This document shows, one piece after another, positions 1-6,233 of a stretch of 9,243 bases of DNA. Numbering within the stretch: the stretch's first letter is position 1; each line of letters begins with the position of its first letter. Position numbers and translations under genes: made by a program. The notes beneath the pieces are model-generated. The model searched no databases and was not told the DNA's origin. It was given only the letters and a program-made list of their open reading frames with translations. Source of the stretch: JBHJHK01 sp050330975 (GTDB taxonomy: Bacteria > Pseudomonadota > Gammaproteobacteria > Competibacterales > Competibacteraceae); NCBI GenBank assembly GCA_050330975.1, contig JBHJHK010000106.1:1-9243 (forward strand), in the 5' to 3' direction.

Positions 1-934
1 CGGTGGCCGTGCCGCCGGCCACCCTGCCCACCCGAACCGATGCTACCCGCCACGGCGCACCGACGGCCCGTCCCCGGGCACGCCCCACGGCGGCGAGTCC
101 GGGAGCGACCACCGGGGCCTCGGCCAACTCGGCCGCCGGGACCGACGCCCCAGGGATCCCCTGGGACCCGCCGCCACCGGCCTCGACGCTGGGAAGTTCG
201 GCAACCGTGGACTCTTCTTCGTCCACCTCGATGAACTCTTCGATGTCGAGGCCAGCGCTGGTCTGGCCCTCGATGATGGCATCGGCGGCGGTCTGGGCGT
301 AGAGGGTCACGGCGCGGATGGCATCGTCGTTGCCGGGGATCACGTAGCTGATACCCTCGGGGGAGTTATTGGTGTCCACCACCCCCACCACCGGAATGCC
401 CAGCTTATTGGCCTCGGTGACGGCGATGCGCTCGTGGCCCACGTCGATGATGAACAGGGCATCGGGCAAGTTGGGCATGTCTTTGATGCCCCCCAAGCTG
501 CGCTCGAGCTTGTCCATCTCCCGGCGCAACATAATGACTTCTTTTTTGGACAGCCGCTCGAAGCTGCCGTCATCGGCCATGGTTTCCAAGTCCCGCAGCC
601 GCTTGATGGACTGGCGCACGGTCTTGAAGTTGGTGAGCATCCCCCCGAGCCAACGATGGTTGACAAAGGGCATTTTACAGCGCGTTGCCGCCTCGGCGAC
701 GATGTTCCTGGCGGCCCGTTTGGTGCCGACGAACAACACCTTGCCCCCCTTGCTGGCCAAGCGACCCACAAAGTTCATGGCGTCGATGTGGAGCGGCAGG
801 GTGCGCTCTAGATTGATGATGTGGATCTTGCTGCGGGCCCCGTAGATGTAGGGGGCCATCGCCGGATTCCAGTAGCGGGTCTGGTGGCCGAAATGGACGC
901 CGGCCTCCAGCATTTCTCGCATGGTGGTCGCCAT
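1..934 (-). CDS. rpsB: 30S ribosomal protein S2 (3' end outside the window)
   Basis: S2 is a structural protein of the small ribosomal subunit, located between head and body and assembled late. Reading from the ATG at 934 gives 311 codons with no stop before the window edge. The S2 core is unmistakable: the N-terminal EAGVHFGHQTRYWNP (residues 10-24), KIHIINLERT (36-45), GTKRAAR (70-76), HRWLGGMLTNF (93-103), ALFIIDVGHERIAVTEA (159-175) and YVIPGNDDAIRA (197-208). The core ends near residue 230 and an acidic stretch (IEEFIEVDEEES, 231-242) follows. A low-complexity Ala/Gly/Val/Pro tail then turns Arg-rich after about residue 284, so the protein exceeds 311 residues where about 240-260 is usual. 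The start is supported by a GAGGA ribosome binding site 7 nt upstream. In gammaproteobacteria tsf normally follows; it would lie to the left of this window. The divergent neighbour is map, as in E. coli. Identity is certain; the tail is the odd part. Confidence 0.97.
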   Translation of the reverse strand, partial: MATTMREMLEAGVHFGHQTRYWNPAMAPYIYGARSKIHIINLERTLPLHIDAMNFVGRLASKGGKVLFVGTKRAARNIVAEAATRCKMPFVNHRWLGGMLTNFKTVRQSIKRLRDLETMADDGSFERLSKKEVIMLRREMDKLERSLGGIKDMPNLPDALFIIDVGHERIAVTEANKLGIPVVGVVDTNNSPEGISYVIPGNDDAIRAVTLYAQTAADAIIEGQTSAGLDIEEFIEVDEEESTVAELPSVEAGGGGSQGIPGASVPAAELAEAPVVAPGLAAVGRARGRAVGAPWRVASVRVGRVAGGTAT

Positions 935-1107
935 GGTATGTTCCTCAATATAAGATGGGGTTGAGCCTCCGCCTATCCCGGTGTTCGACCCGCGCGGGGC
1001 AACTCAATCGACAAATGCTCAATTGATATATGCCTTCGCGTCGGGCACCCCGAACAGCGTGCCGATAGACGTGTGGGTTAAAGGGTGAGTGGCGTTGCCT
1101 ATTGGGC
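935..1107 (-). promoter_or_regulatory. rpsB 5' untranslated leader, probable S2 autoregulatory region
   Basis: If transcription starts about 7 nt after the predicted -10 element, the rpsB mRNA has a leader of roughly 170 nt. In E. coli and other gammaproteobacteria a leader of similar length is known to bind S2 and repress the rpsB-tsf operon. Pairings visible in the RNA are GUCUAUC (1070-1064) with GAUAGGC (977-971), including one G-U pair; an enclosed hairpin GGCAC/GUGCC (1063-1059 with 1048-1044); a short CCC-GCGC-GGG hairpin (998-989); and CUCAA/UUGAG next to the start codon. The hexamer AUUGAG occurs three times (1023-1018, 1008-1003, 949-944). The pairings were found by eye, without folding energies or covariation, so the S2-operator assignment rests on position, length and family knowledge. 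Confidence 0.45.
942..946 (-). promoter_or_regulatory. rpsB ribosome binding site
   Basis: On the minus strand GAGGA lies 7 nt before the ATG at 934. It is among the clearest Shine-Dalgarno sequences in the window and fixes the S2 start. Its GAG also lies in one arm of a possible small hairpin (CUCAA at 965-961 with UUGAG at 948-944), which could limit access to the site. Confidence 0.8.
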
Positions 1108-1113
1108 GCGAGG

Positions 1114-1142
1114 TTTATAGCATAGAACGTTTGACAACACCA
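1114..1142 (-). promoter_or_regulatory. rpsB promoter with extended -10 and GC-rich discriminator
   Basis: On the minus strand TGCTATAAA (1122-1114) is an extended -10 element (TG, one base, then TATAAA). A G/C-rich stretch (CCTCGCGCCC) follows up to the likely start site near 1107. A weak -35 candidate, TTGGTG, lies 18 bp upstream of TATAAA. A weak -35, extended -10 and GC-rich discriminator is the layout described for gammaproteobacterial rpsB promoters, and a GC-rich discriminator is typical of promoters under stringent control. The motifs are read directly; promoter activity and ppGpp control are inferred. Confidence 0.6.
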
Positions 1143-1247
1143 AACCAGCCTCCCCATTGCCACCCAATACCTCCACCAGTCCCCAACGTCGCTCCCAGTG
1201 CAATCCCAAGCTGAGGCCTCGGTTCTGCCCTACGGTTACCCCCTCCC
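1143..1247 (+). other. Region upstream of map, no clear promoter or RBS
   Basis: This rest of the divergent gap should hold the map promoter, but I can point to none. A perfect TTGACA lies on the plus strand at 1131-1136, yet 16-18 bp downstream there is only CCATTG-like sequence, so no good -10 partner exists. The bases before the map ATG are pyrimidine-rich (CCCCCTCCC) and contain no Shine-Dalgarno sequence. No small gene or RNA is evident. Confidence 0.4.
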
Positions 1248-2054
1248 ATGACAGACTACGTCCTCAAGACTCCCTCTGAAATCGAACAGATGCGCATCGC
1301 CTGTCACCTGGCGGCCGAGGTCCTCGATATGATCGCCCCTTTTGTTGCCGAGGGCGTCGCCACCGAGGCCCTCGACCAGCGGTGCCACGAGTACATCACC
1401 GACCATCAGCGGGCGGTGCCGGCGCCCTTGAACTATCGCGGTGCGGGCCACAGACCCTACCCCAAGGCCACCTGTATTTCCGTCAACCACGTGGTTTGCC
1501 ACGGCATCCCCGGCAAAAAGGTGCTGAAGCGCGGCGACATTCTCAACATCGACATCACGGTGATCAAGGACGGCTTCCACGGCGACTGCAGTCGGATGTT
1601 CTTCGTCGGCGAACCGGGGGTCATGGCCCGGCGGGTCACCCAGGTGGCCTATGAGTGCCTGTGCGCCGGCATCGAAGCCGTGGGCCCGGGGAGGACCTTG
1701 GGGGACATTGGCCACGCCATCCAGACCCACGCCGAGAACCAGCGCTGCAGCGTGGTGCGGGAGTACTGTGGCCACGGCATCGGGCGCTCCTTCCACGAAG
1801 CGCCCCAAGTCCTCCACTACGGCAAGCCGGGTACCGGGGTGCCGTTGGTGCCCGGTATGACCTTTACCATCGAGCCCATGATCAACGCCGGCAAACGCCA
1901 CACCAAACTCCTCCCCGATGGCTGGACCGTGGTCACCAAGGACCACAGTTTGTCGGCCCAGTGGGAGCATACCGTGGCCGTCAGCGAGGAAGGGGTGGAC
2001 GTGTTGACCCTGCGCCCCTTCGAAACCCTCCACCGCTTCCCCCTGGACCCATGA
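1248..2054 (+). CDS. map: Methionine aminopeptidase, type I
   Basis: Cytosolic metallopeptidase that removes the initiator methionine from new proteins when the second residue is small. The 268-residue product has the pita-bread fold signatures throughout. The five metal ligands expected from E. coli MAP are all visible: D102 (ILNIDITV), D113 (FHGDCSR), H176 (CGHGIGRSFHE), E209 (TFTIEPM) and E240 (QWEHTVAV). The substrate-contacting histidines H85 (VVCHGIPG) and H183 are also present. Length matches type I enzymes (about 260-265) without the N-terminal extension of type II or SH3-binding forms. Only the ATG at 1248 gives the normal N-terminus, although no Shine-Dalgarno sequence precedes it. 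It lies opposite rpsB, and glnD starts 25 bp after its stop, probably in the same transcript. No sign of damage. Confidence 0.97.
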   Translation: MTDYVLKTPSEIEQMRIACHLAAEVLDMIAPFVAEGVATEALDQRCHEYITDHQRAVPAPLNYRGAGHRPYPKATCISVNHVVCHGIPGKKVLKRGDILNIDITVIKDGFHGDCSRMFFVGEPGVMARRVTQVAYECLCAGIEAVGPGRTLGDIGHAIQTHAENQRCSVVREYCGHGIGRSFHEAPQVLHYGKPGTGVPLVPGMTFTIEPMINAGKRHTKLLPDGWTVVTKDHSLSAQWEHTVAVSEEGVDVLTLRPFETLHRFPLDP

Positions 2055-2066
2055 TCCCGACTCCCC

Positions 2067-2072
2067 AAGGGG
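2067..2072 (+). promoter_or_regulatory. glnD ribosome binding site
   Basis: AAGGGG lies 7 nt before the ATG at 2080 and supports that start. It sits inside a ten-codon reading frame (2051-2083) whose ATG overlaps the map stop and whose TGA overlaps the glnD ATG. Confidence 0.5.
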
Positions 2073-2079
2073 TTGGGCC

Positions 2080-4257
2080 ATGACCTTTCCCCTGCGCAGG
2101 AGCGGGGAACAGCTCCCGCCTCCCTTTGCCGCCGACTTCGACCCCCAAGGCGCCCCGTTGGAGGTGTTTCGCCGGGCCCTAGCCGAGGGAGATCGGACCT
2201 TGCGGGCCCTGTTCGACCAGGGCGCCAGCGCCCGGGAGTTGGTGCCGGCCCGGGCGCGGTTTATGGATCAGCTGCTCCTCGCCGCCTGGCGACGCTTCCC
2301 CCCCTTGGGACAGAGCTCGGCTTTGGTGGCCACCGGCGGCTTCGGCCGCCTCGAGCTTCACCCCGGCTCCGACGTCGACCTGTTGATCCTGGTCGAGGGG
2401 GCCCCCAGCTCGACCGAGCGCCAGGCCATCGAGACCTTTTTGGCGTTTTTGTGGGACTTGGGCCTTACCCTGGGCCACAGCGTTCGCACCCCCTCAGAGT
2501 GCGCCAGCGAGGGCGCCCGGGATGTCACCGTGATCACCAACCTCATGGAGGCGCGGTGGCTCACCGGCCAAAAGGCCCTGTTCGACGCCATGGTAGAAGC
2601 CATTGCCCCCCGGCGGATTTGGTCGAGTCGGGCGTTTTTCGAGGCCAAGCGCCAAGAGCAGCAAAAGCGCCACCAAAAGTACCACGACACCGCCTACAAC
2701 CTAGAGCCCAACGTCAAGGAGAGCCCCGGGGGGCTGCGGGATATCCAGACCATCGGCTGGGTGGCCAAGCGCCACTTCGACGTCGCCACCCTCCACGACT
2801 TGGTGACCCGGGGTTTTCTCACCGAGCAAGAATACGCCGAACTGCTGTCGGGACAGGAGTTTCTCTGGCAGGTGCGCCTGGCCCTCCACTGGCTCACCAA
2901 CCGGCGGGAAGACCGCTTGCTGTTCGACTACCAGCGGGCGCTGGCCGAGCGCTTTGGCCACCGGGACGACGATCCCAACGCCGCCATCGAACAGTTTATG
3001 CAGCGCTACTACCGCACCATCATAGAGTTGTCGCGCCTCAACGAGATGTTGTTGCAGCTGTTTGAAGAGGTGATCCTCCTCACCGACGACCCCGGGACGC
3101 CGGTGCCCATCAACCGCCGCTTCCACGTCCGGCGAGGCTATCTGGAGGCGAGTTCCGAAGACGTATTCCGCCGCTACCCCTTTGCCCTGTTGGAGATTTT
3201 TTTGATCCTCCAGCAACATTCACAGCTCAAGGGGGTGCGGGCCACCACCGTGCGGTTGATCCGCGACCACCGGGGCCTCATCGACGACCGGTTTCGGGCC
3301 GATCTGCGGGCCAGGAGCCTGTTTATGGAAATCCTCCGCCAACCCGAGGGGGTGACCCGCCAATTGCGGCGCATGAACCGCTACGGGGTGTTGGGGGCCT
3401 ATTTGCCGGAGTTTGGCCGCATCCAGGGGCGGATGCAGTACGACTTGTTCCACGTCTACACCGTGGATACCCATACCCTGTTTGTGGTGAGGAATTTGCG
3501 GCGCTTCGACCTGGAGGCCTTCGCCGACGAGTTTCCCCACTGCTCGGAGATCATGACCCGAATCCCCAAGCCCGAGGTGCTCTACATCGCCGCCCTCTAC
3601 CACGACATCGCCAAGGGGCGCCAGGGGGATCACTCGGAGCTAGGTGCCCTCGATGCGGCGCGGTTTTGCCAGCGCCACGGCCTCAACCAACGAGACGAGG
3701 CGTTGGTGGTATGGCTAGTGCGCCACCACCTGCTCATGTCCCTCACCGCCCAAAAGCGCGACATCCACGACCCCGCGGTGGTCGACGAATTCGCCCACCA
3801 GGTGGGCACCCAGGAGCATTTGAACCATTTGTATTTGCTCACCGTGGCCGACATCCGCGCCACCAACCCGAGCCTCTGGAACGACTGGCGGCGCCACCTG
3901 TTGGAAAACCTCTACGAGGTTACCCACCAGGCCCTAGTTCGCGGCCTCGACCACCCGGTGGACCGGGCCGAACGCATCGGCGACATCCAACGGGAGGCCC
4001 GGCGGCAGCTGATCCAGACCGGCATCGCCGCGGCCCGCATCCAACGGTTGTGGGCGGATTTTAGCGACGACTATTTCCTGCGCCACAGCGGCGAGGAGGT
4101 GGCCTGGCACACCCGAGCGGTGCTCAAGAAAGCCGACGACAACCGGGCGTTGGTGTTGGCCCGCCCCGACAATGTCCGCGGCGGCACGGAGATCTTCATC
4201 CACACCCGCAACCGCCCCAATATCTTCGCCCTCACCACCGCCGAGGTGGAGCGCTAA
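2080..4257 (+). CDS. glnD: PII uridylyltransferase/uridylyl-removing enzyme, NT-HD portion ending at a premature TAA
   Basis: GlnD senses glutamine: it uridylylates PII proteins (GlnB/GlnK) when glutamine is low and removes UMP when it is high, thereby controlling glutamine synthetase and NtrBC. This 725-codon part holds the nucleotidyltransferase domain, with GGFGR (86-90) and the catalytic pair D98/D100 in GSDVDLL. It has the GlnD signature LEPNVKESPGGLRD (208-221), then the HD phosphohydrolase domain with H458/H465, H508-D509 (LYHDIAKG), H518 and H549/H550. The reading stops at TAA 4255-4257, shortly after the first ACT domain begins (GGTEIFIHTRNRP, 701-713). The same frame continues beyond as a normal GlnD C-terminus. 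Read through, the gene has 890 codons with the stop, essentially the E. coli length. The product as written would keep both active sites but lose glutamine sensing. Causes could be a real nonsense mutation, a sequencing error, or (less likely) readthrough. Family identity is certain; intactness is not. Confidence 0.95.
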   Translation: MTFPLRRSGEQLPPPFAADFDPQGAPLEVFRRALAEGDRTLRALFDQGASARELVPARARFMDQLLLAAWRRFPPLGQSSALVATGGFGRLELHPGSDVDLLILVEGAPSSTERQAIETFLAFLWDLGLTLGHSVRTPSECASEGARDVTVITNLMEARWLTGQKALFDAMVEAIAPRRIWSSRAFFEAKRQEQQKRHQKYHDTAYNLEPNVKESPGGLRDIQTIGWVAKRHFDVATLHDLVTRGFLTEQEYAELLSGQEFLWQVRLALHWLTNRREDRLLFDYQRALAERFGHRDDDPNAAIEQFMQRYYRTIIELSRLNEMLLQLFEEVILLTDDPGTPVPINRRFHVRRGYLEASSEDVFRRYPFALLEIFLILQQHSQLKGVRATTVRLIRDHRGLIDDRFRADLRARSLFMEILRQPEGVTRQLRRMNRYGVLGAYLPEFGRIQGRMQYDLFHVYTVDTHTLFVVRNLRRFDLEAFADEFPHCSEIMTRIPKPEVLYIAALYHDIAKGRQGDHSELGALDAARFCQRHGLNQRDEALVVWLVRHHLLMSLTAQKRDIHDPAVVDEFAHQVGTQEHLNHLYLLTVADIRATNPSLWNDWRRHLLENLYEVTHQALVRGLDHPVDRAERIGDIQREARRQLIQTGIAAARIQRLWADFSDDYFLRHSGEEVAWHTRAVLKKADDNRALVLARPDNVRGGTEIFIHTRNRPNIFALTTAEVER

Positions 4258-4749
4258 AACCTCAACGTCGTGGACGCCCGCTTGAGCGCCGCCCCCAAGG
4301 GCTACACCTTGGACAGCTATACCGTATTGGAGCAGTCGGGCTCCCCCATCGCCGATCGAACCCGCCTCAAGGAGATCTTGTTGGGTTTGCGTTCGGCCCT
4401 CAACCGCGGCGACCGCAGCCTCCCCCCGCCCCCCCGCCACCTCACCCCAAGGCGTCTCAAGCACTTTCACATTCCCACCCGGGTGACCTTTATCGACGAC
4501 CATCAAAGCGCCCGTACCATCGTCGAGATCGTCAGCCTCGACCGCCCGGGATTGCTGTCTTGTATCGCCCGGGCGTTCATCGACGAAGGCGTGGTGGTGG
4601 TCAACGCCAAGATCGCCACCATTGGCGCCCGGGCTGAGGATGTGTTTTTCATCACCGATGGCCGGGGACAACCCCTGTGTCGGGGGGAACAATTCAGCGC
4701 CCTGCGCCGGACCTTGATTCAACGCATCGAGGAGGCGGCGGGGCCTTGA
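4258..4749 (+). pseudogene. glnD: glnD 3' part: remainder of ACT1 plus ACT2, in frame after the internal stop
   Basis: The codons directly after the TAA read NLNVVDARLSAAPKGYTLDSYTV and so on, which is the second half of the first GlnD ACT domain. The second ACT domain follows (TRVTFIDDHQSARTIVEIVSLDRPGLLSCIARAF, with VVVVNAKIATIGARAEDVFFI). These domains bind glutamine in GlnD. The frame is the same as upstream, so one base substitution explains the break; no indel is needed. A GTG at 4270 could start a separate 159-residue ACT protein, but it has no ribosome binding site at proper distance (GGAG at 4247-4250 is about 19 nt away), and starting there would remove the first strand and helix of ACT1. 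I treat it as the detached end of glnD, not an independent gene. Its sequence is well conserved, which suggests that any break is recent or an artefact. Confidence 0.85.
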
Positions 4750-4774
4750 TTTCTGAGATCCCGGGTCTTCTGCG

Positions 4775-6229
4775 ATGATCCCATCCCCTACTCCCGGCCA
4801 AGACCCCAGGCAGCGCCTCCAAGACCGTCTGCAACCGGTGCGGACTCTGCTGCAAAAGCACCGCCTAGTGGCGGTCCTCATGGACCGCAACCGCCACAAC
4901 CGCCGCCAGGTGCTCGTGCAGCAACTAGTCCACCGCCAGCAGCTCGCCGAGCTCCGCCGGACGTTGGCACGCCTCCACGCCGCCGACATCGCCCACCTCC
5001 TAGAGACCCTCCCTCCCCATGCACGCCCGGGGGTCTTCGCCTGTCTGTCCCCCCCCATGGGGGGCGAGGTCTTGGGGGAGTTGGACGATCCCATCGCCGG
5101 GGATCTCATGGCCGCCACTGACCCCGAGTTGTTGTTGGCGGCGGGCAAGGGCCTCGATGGCGACGACCTCCAGCGCCTGGCCCCCCATTTTCCCCAGCTG
5201 GTGCGGGACGCCCTCTTCAAGGCCCTAGACGCGGGCCAACGACGCTTTGTGGAGTACGCCGCCGCCTACCCCGAAGATCGGGTGGGACGATTGATGACCG
5301 CCGACGCCGTGGCGGTGGCGGCCAACGACAGCATTCGCCAGGTGATCAAGACCCTGCGCCGCCGGGCCCCCTTCCCCGAACACACCGACCAGCTGTTCGC
5401 CGTCGACCCCTCGGGGCGGCTATTGGGGGTGGTGGCCCTCCAGGCCCTGTTGACCCACCCGGCCCGCCAGGCGGTGGCCACCACGATGGTGCCCCCCCCC
5501 TTGACCCTGTCGCCCTGGGACACATTGGATGCCGCCGCCGAGGTCTTTGAGCGCTACGACCTGCGCTCGTGTCCGGTGGTGGACGCCAAGGGCCAGCTCT
5601 TGGGCCGGATCACCGTGGAGGCCATCGTGGACCACATCCGCGCCGCGGGCCAGGAGGACATCCTCCAGCGGGACGGCCTGCCGGGGGATGTGGATCTGTT
5701 GGCCCCGGCCTGGCAGAGCGCCAGGGGCCGTTGGCTGTGGCTGTTGGTCAACCTCATCACCGCCTTTGTGGCCTCGCGCTTTATCGGCCTGTTCGAGGAC
5801 ACCATCGAGCGGTTGGTGGCGTTGGCCACCCTCATGCCCATCGTCGCGAGTTTGGGGGGCAACACCGGCAACCAGACCACGGCGCTGTTTATCCGCGGCC
5901 TGGCACTGGATCAGATCAACGCCGCCAACCGCGGCTATTTGATCGCCAAGGAGCTCAAGGTGGGCTTCATCAACGGCGGGCTGTGGGGGGGACTCATCGG
6001 CCTTGGAGCCCTGGTCCTCTACGGCGATGGACCCTTGGCGTTGGTGATGGGGTTGGCGGTGTGGCTCAATTTGGTCATCGCCGCCTTTGCCGGCATCGCC
6101 ATCCCGCTGACCATGGACCGCCTGGGGCGCGACCCGGCCCTAGGGGCCAGTGTGTTGCTCACCTTTACCACCGACAGCATGGGGTTTTTGCTCTTTTTGG
6201 GGCTGGCGACGGCGGTTTTGACCCCTTGA
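4775..6229 (+). CDS. mgtE: Magnesium transporter MgtE
   Basis: Homodimeric inner-membrane Mg2+ channel gated by cytosolic Mg2+. The 484-residue product shows the standard order: helical N domain (about 50-170), two CBS domains (about 172-230 and 238-292), a plug helix (about 293-317) and five membrane segments (about 320-340, 347-372, 396-416, 420-446 and 457-482). The pore signature PIVASLGGNTGNQTTAL is at 355-371. D467 in FTTDSMGFLLFLGLA corresponds to the pore aspartate that binds Mg2+ in Thermus MgtE. Length is normal (about 450-480). The ATG at 4775 has no Shine-Dalgarno sequence; the next in-frame ATG (residue 36) would cut little conserved sequence, so the first about 35 residues are uncertain. 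It begins 25 bp after glnD and may share its transcript. No Mg2+ riboswitch could fit in that gap. Its end faces the potassium channel gene 4 bp away. Confidence 0.95.
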   Translation: MIPSPTPGQDPRQRLQDRLQPVRTLLQKHRLVAVLMDRNRHNRRQVLVQQLVHRQQLAELRRTLARLHAADIAHLLETLPPHARPGVFACLSPPMGGEVLGELDDPIAGDLMAATDPELLLAAGKGLDGDDLQRLAPHFPQLVRDALFKALDAGQRRFVEYAAAYPEDRVGRLMTADAVAVAANDSIRQVIKTLRRRAPFPEHTDQLFAVDPSGRLLGVVALQALLTHPARQAVATTMVPPPLTLSPWDTLDAAAEVFERYDLRSCPVVDAKGQLLGRITVEAIVDHIRAAGQEDILQRDGLPGDVDLLAPAWQSARGRWLWLLVNLITAFVASRFIGLFEDTIERLVALATLMPIVASLGGNTGNQTTALFIRGLALDQINAANRGYLIAKELKVGFINGGLWGGLIGLGALVLYGDGPLALVMGLAVWLNLVIAAFAGIAIPLTMDRLGRDPALGASVLLTFTTDSMGFLLFLGLATAVLTP

Positions 6230-6233
6230 AGCG

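Noticed and set aside
340..845. Several frames on both strands within 340-845
   Set aside because: They are shadows of rpsB; the true frame is open to the window edge and matches S2 throughout.
1131..1136. Perfect TTGACA on the plus strand as the map -35 element
   Set aside because: No acceptable -10 hexamer lies 15-19 bp downstream, and the site falls within the region that forms the rpsB promoter on the other strand.
1236..2081. Open frame of 281 codons antisense to map
   Set aside because: It mirrors the whole of map, which has all its catalytic residues; the antisense protein has no recognisable domain.
4255..4257. Reassignment of TAA to an amino acid, suggested because no other gene in the window ends in TAA (stops seen are TGA and TAG)
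   Set aside because: Only five other stops are visible, TAA is rarer in high-GC genomes anyway, and no other in-frame TAA is found. A point mutation or sequencing error is much simpler.
4270..4749. Independent small ACT-domain protein starting at GTG 4270
   Set aside because: It has no ribosome binding site, begins in the middle of an ACT domain, and joins in frame and in register with the GlnD sequence before the stop.
4750..4774. Mg2+-sensing riboswitch before mgtE
   Set aside because: The gap is only 25 bp, too short for any known Mg2+ riboswitch.
3934..5220. Open frame of 428 codons on the minus strand opposite the glnD 3' end and mgtE 5' end
   Set aside because: It is antisense to two well-identified genes, its product is low in recognisable motifs and rich in Arg/Gly/His, and long antisense frames are expected in high-GC DNA.
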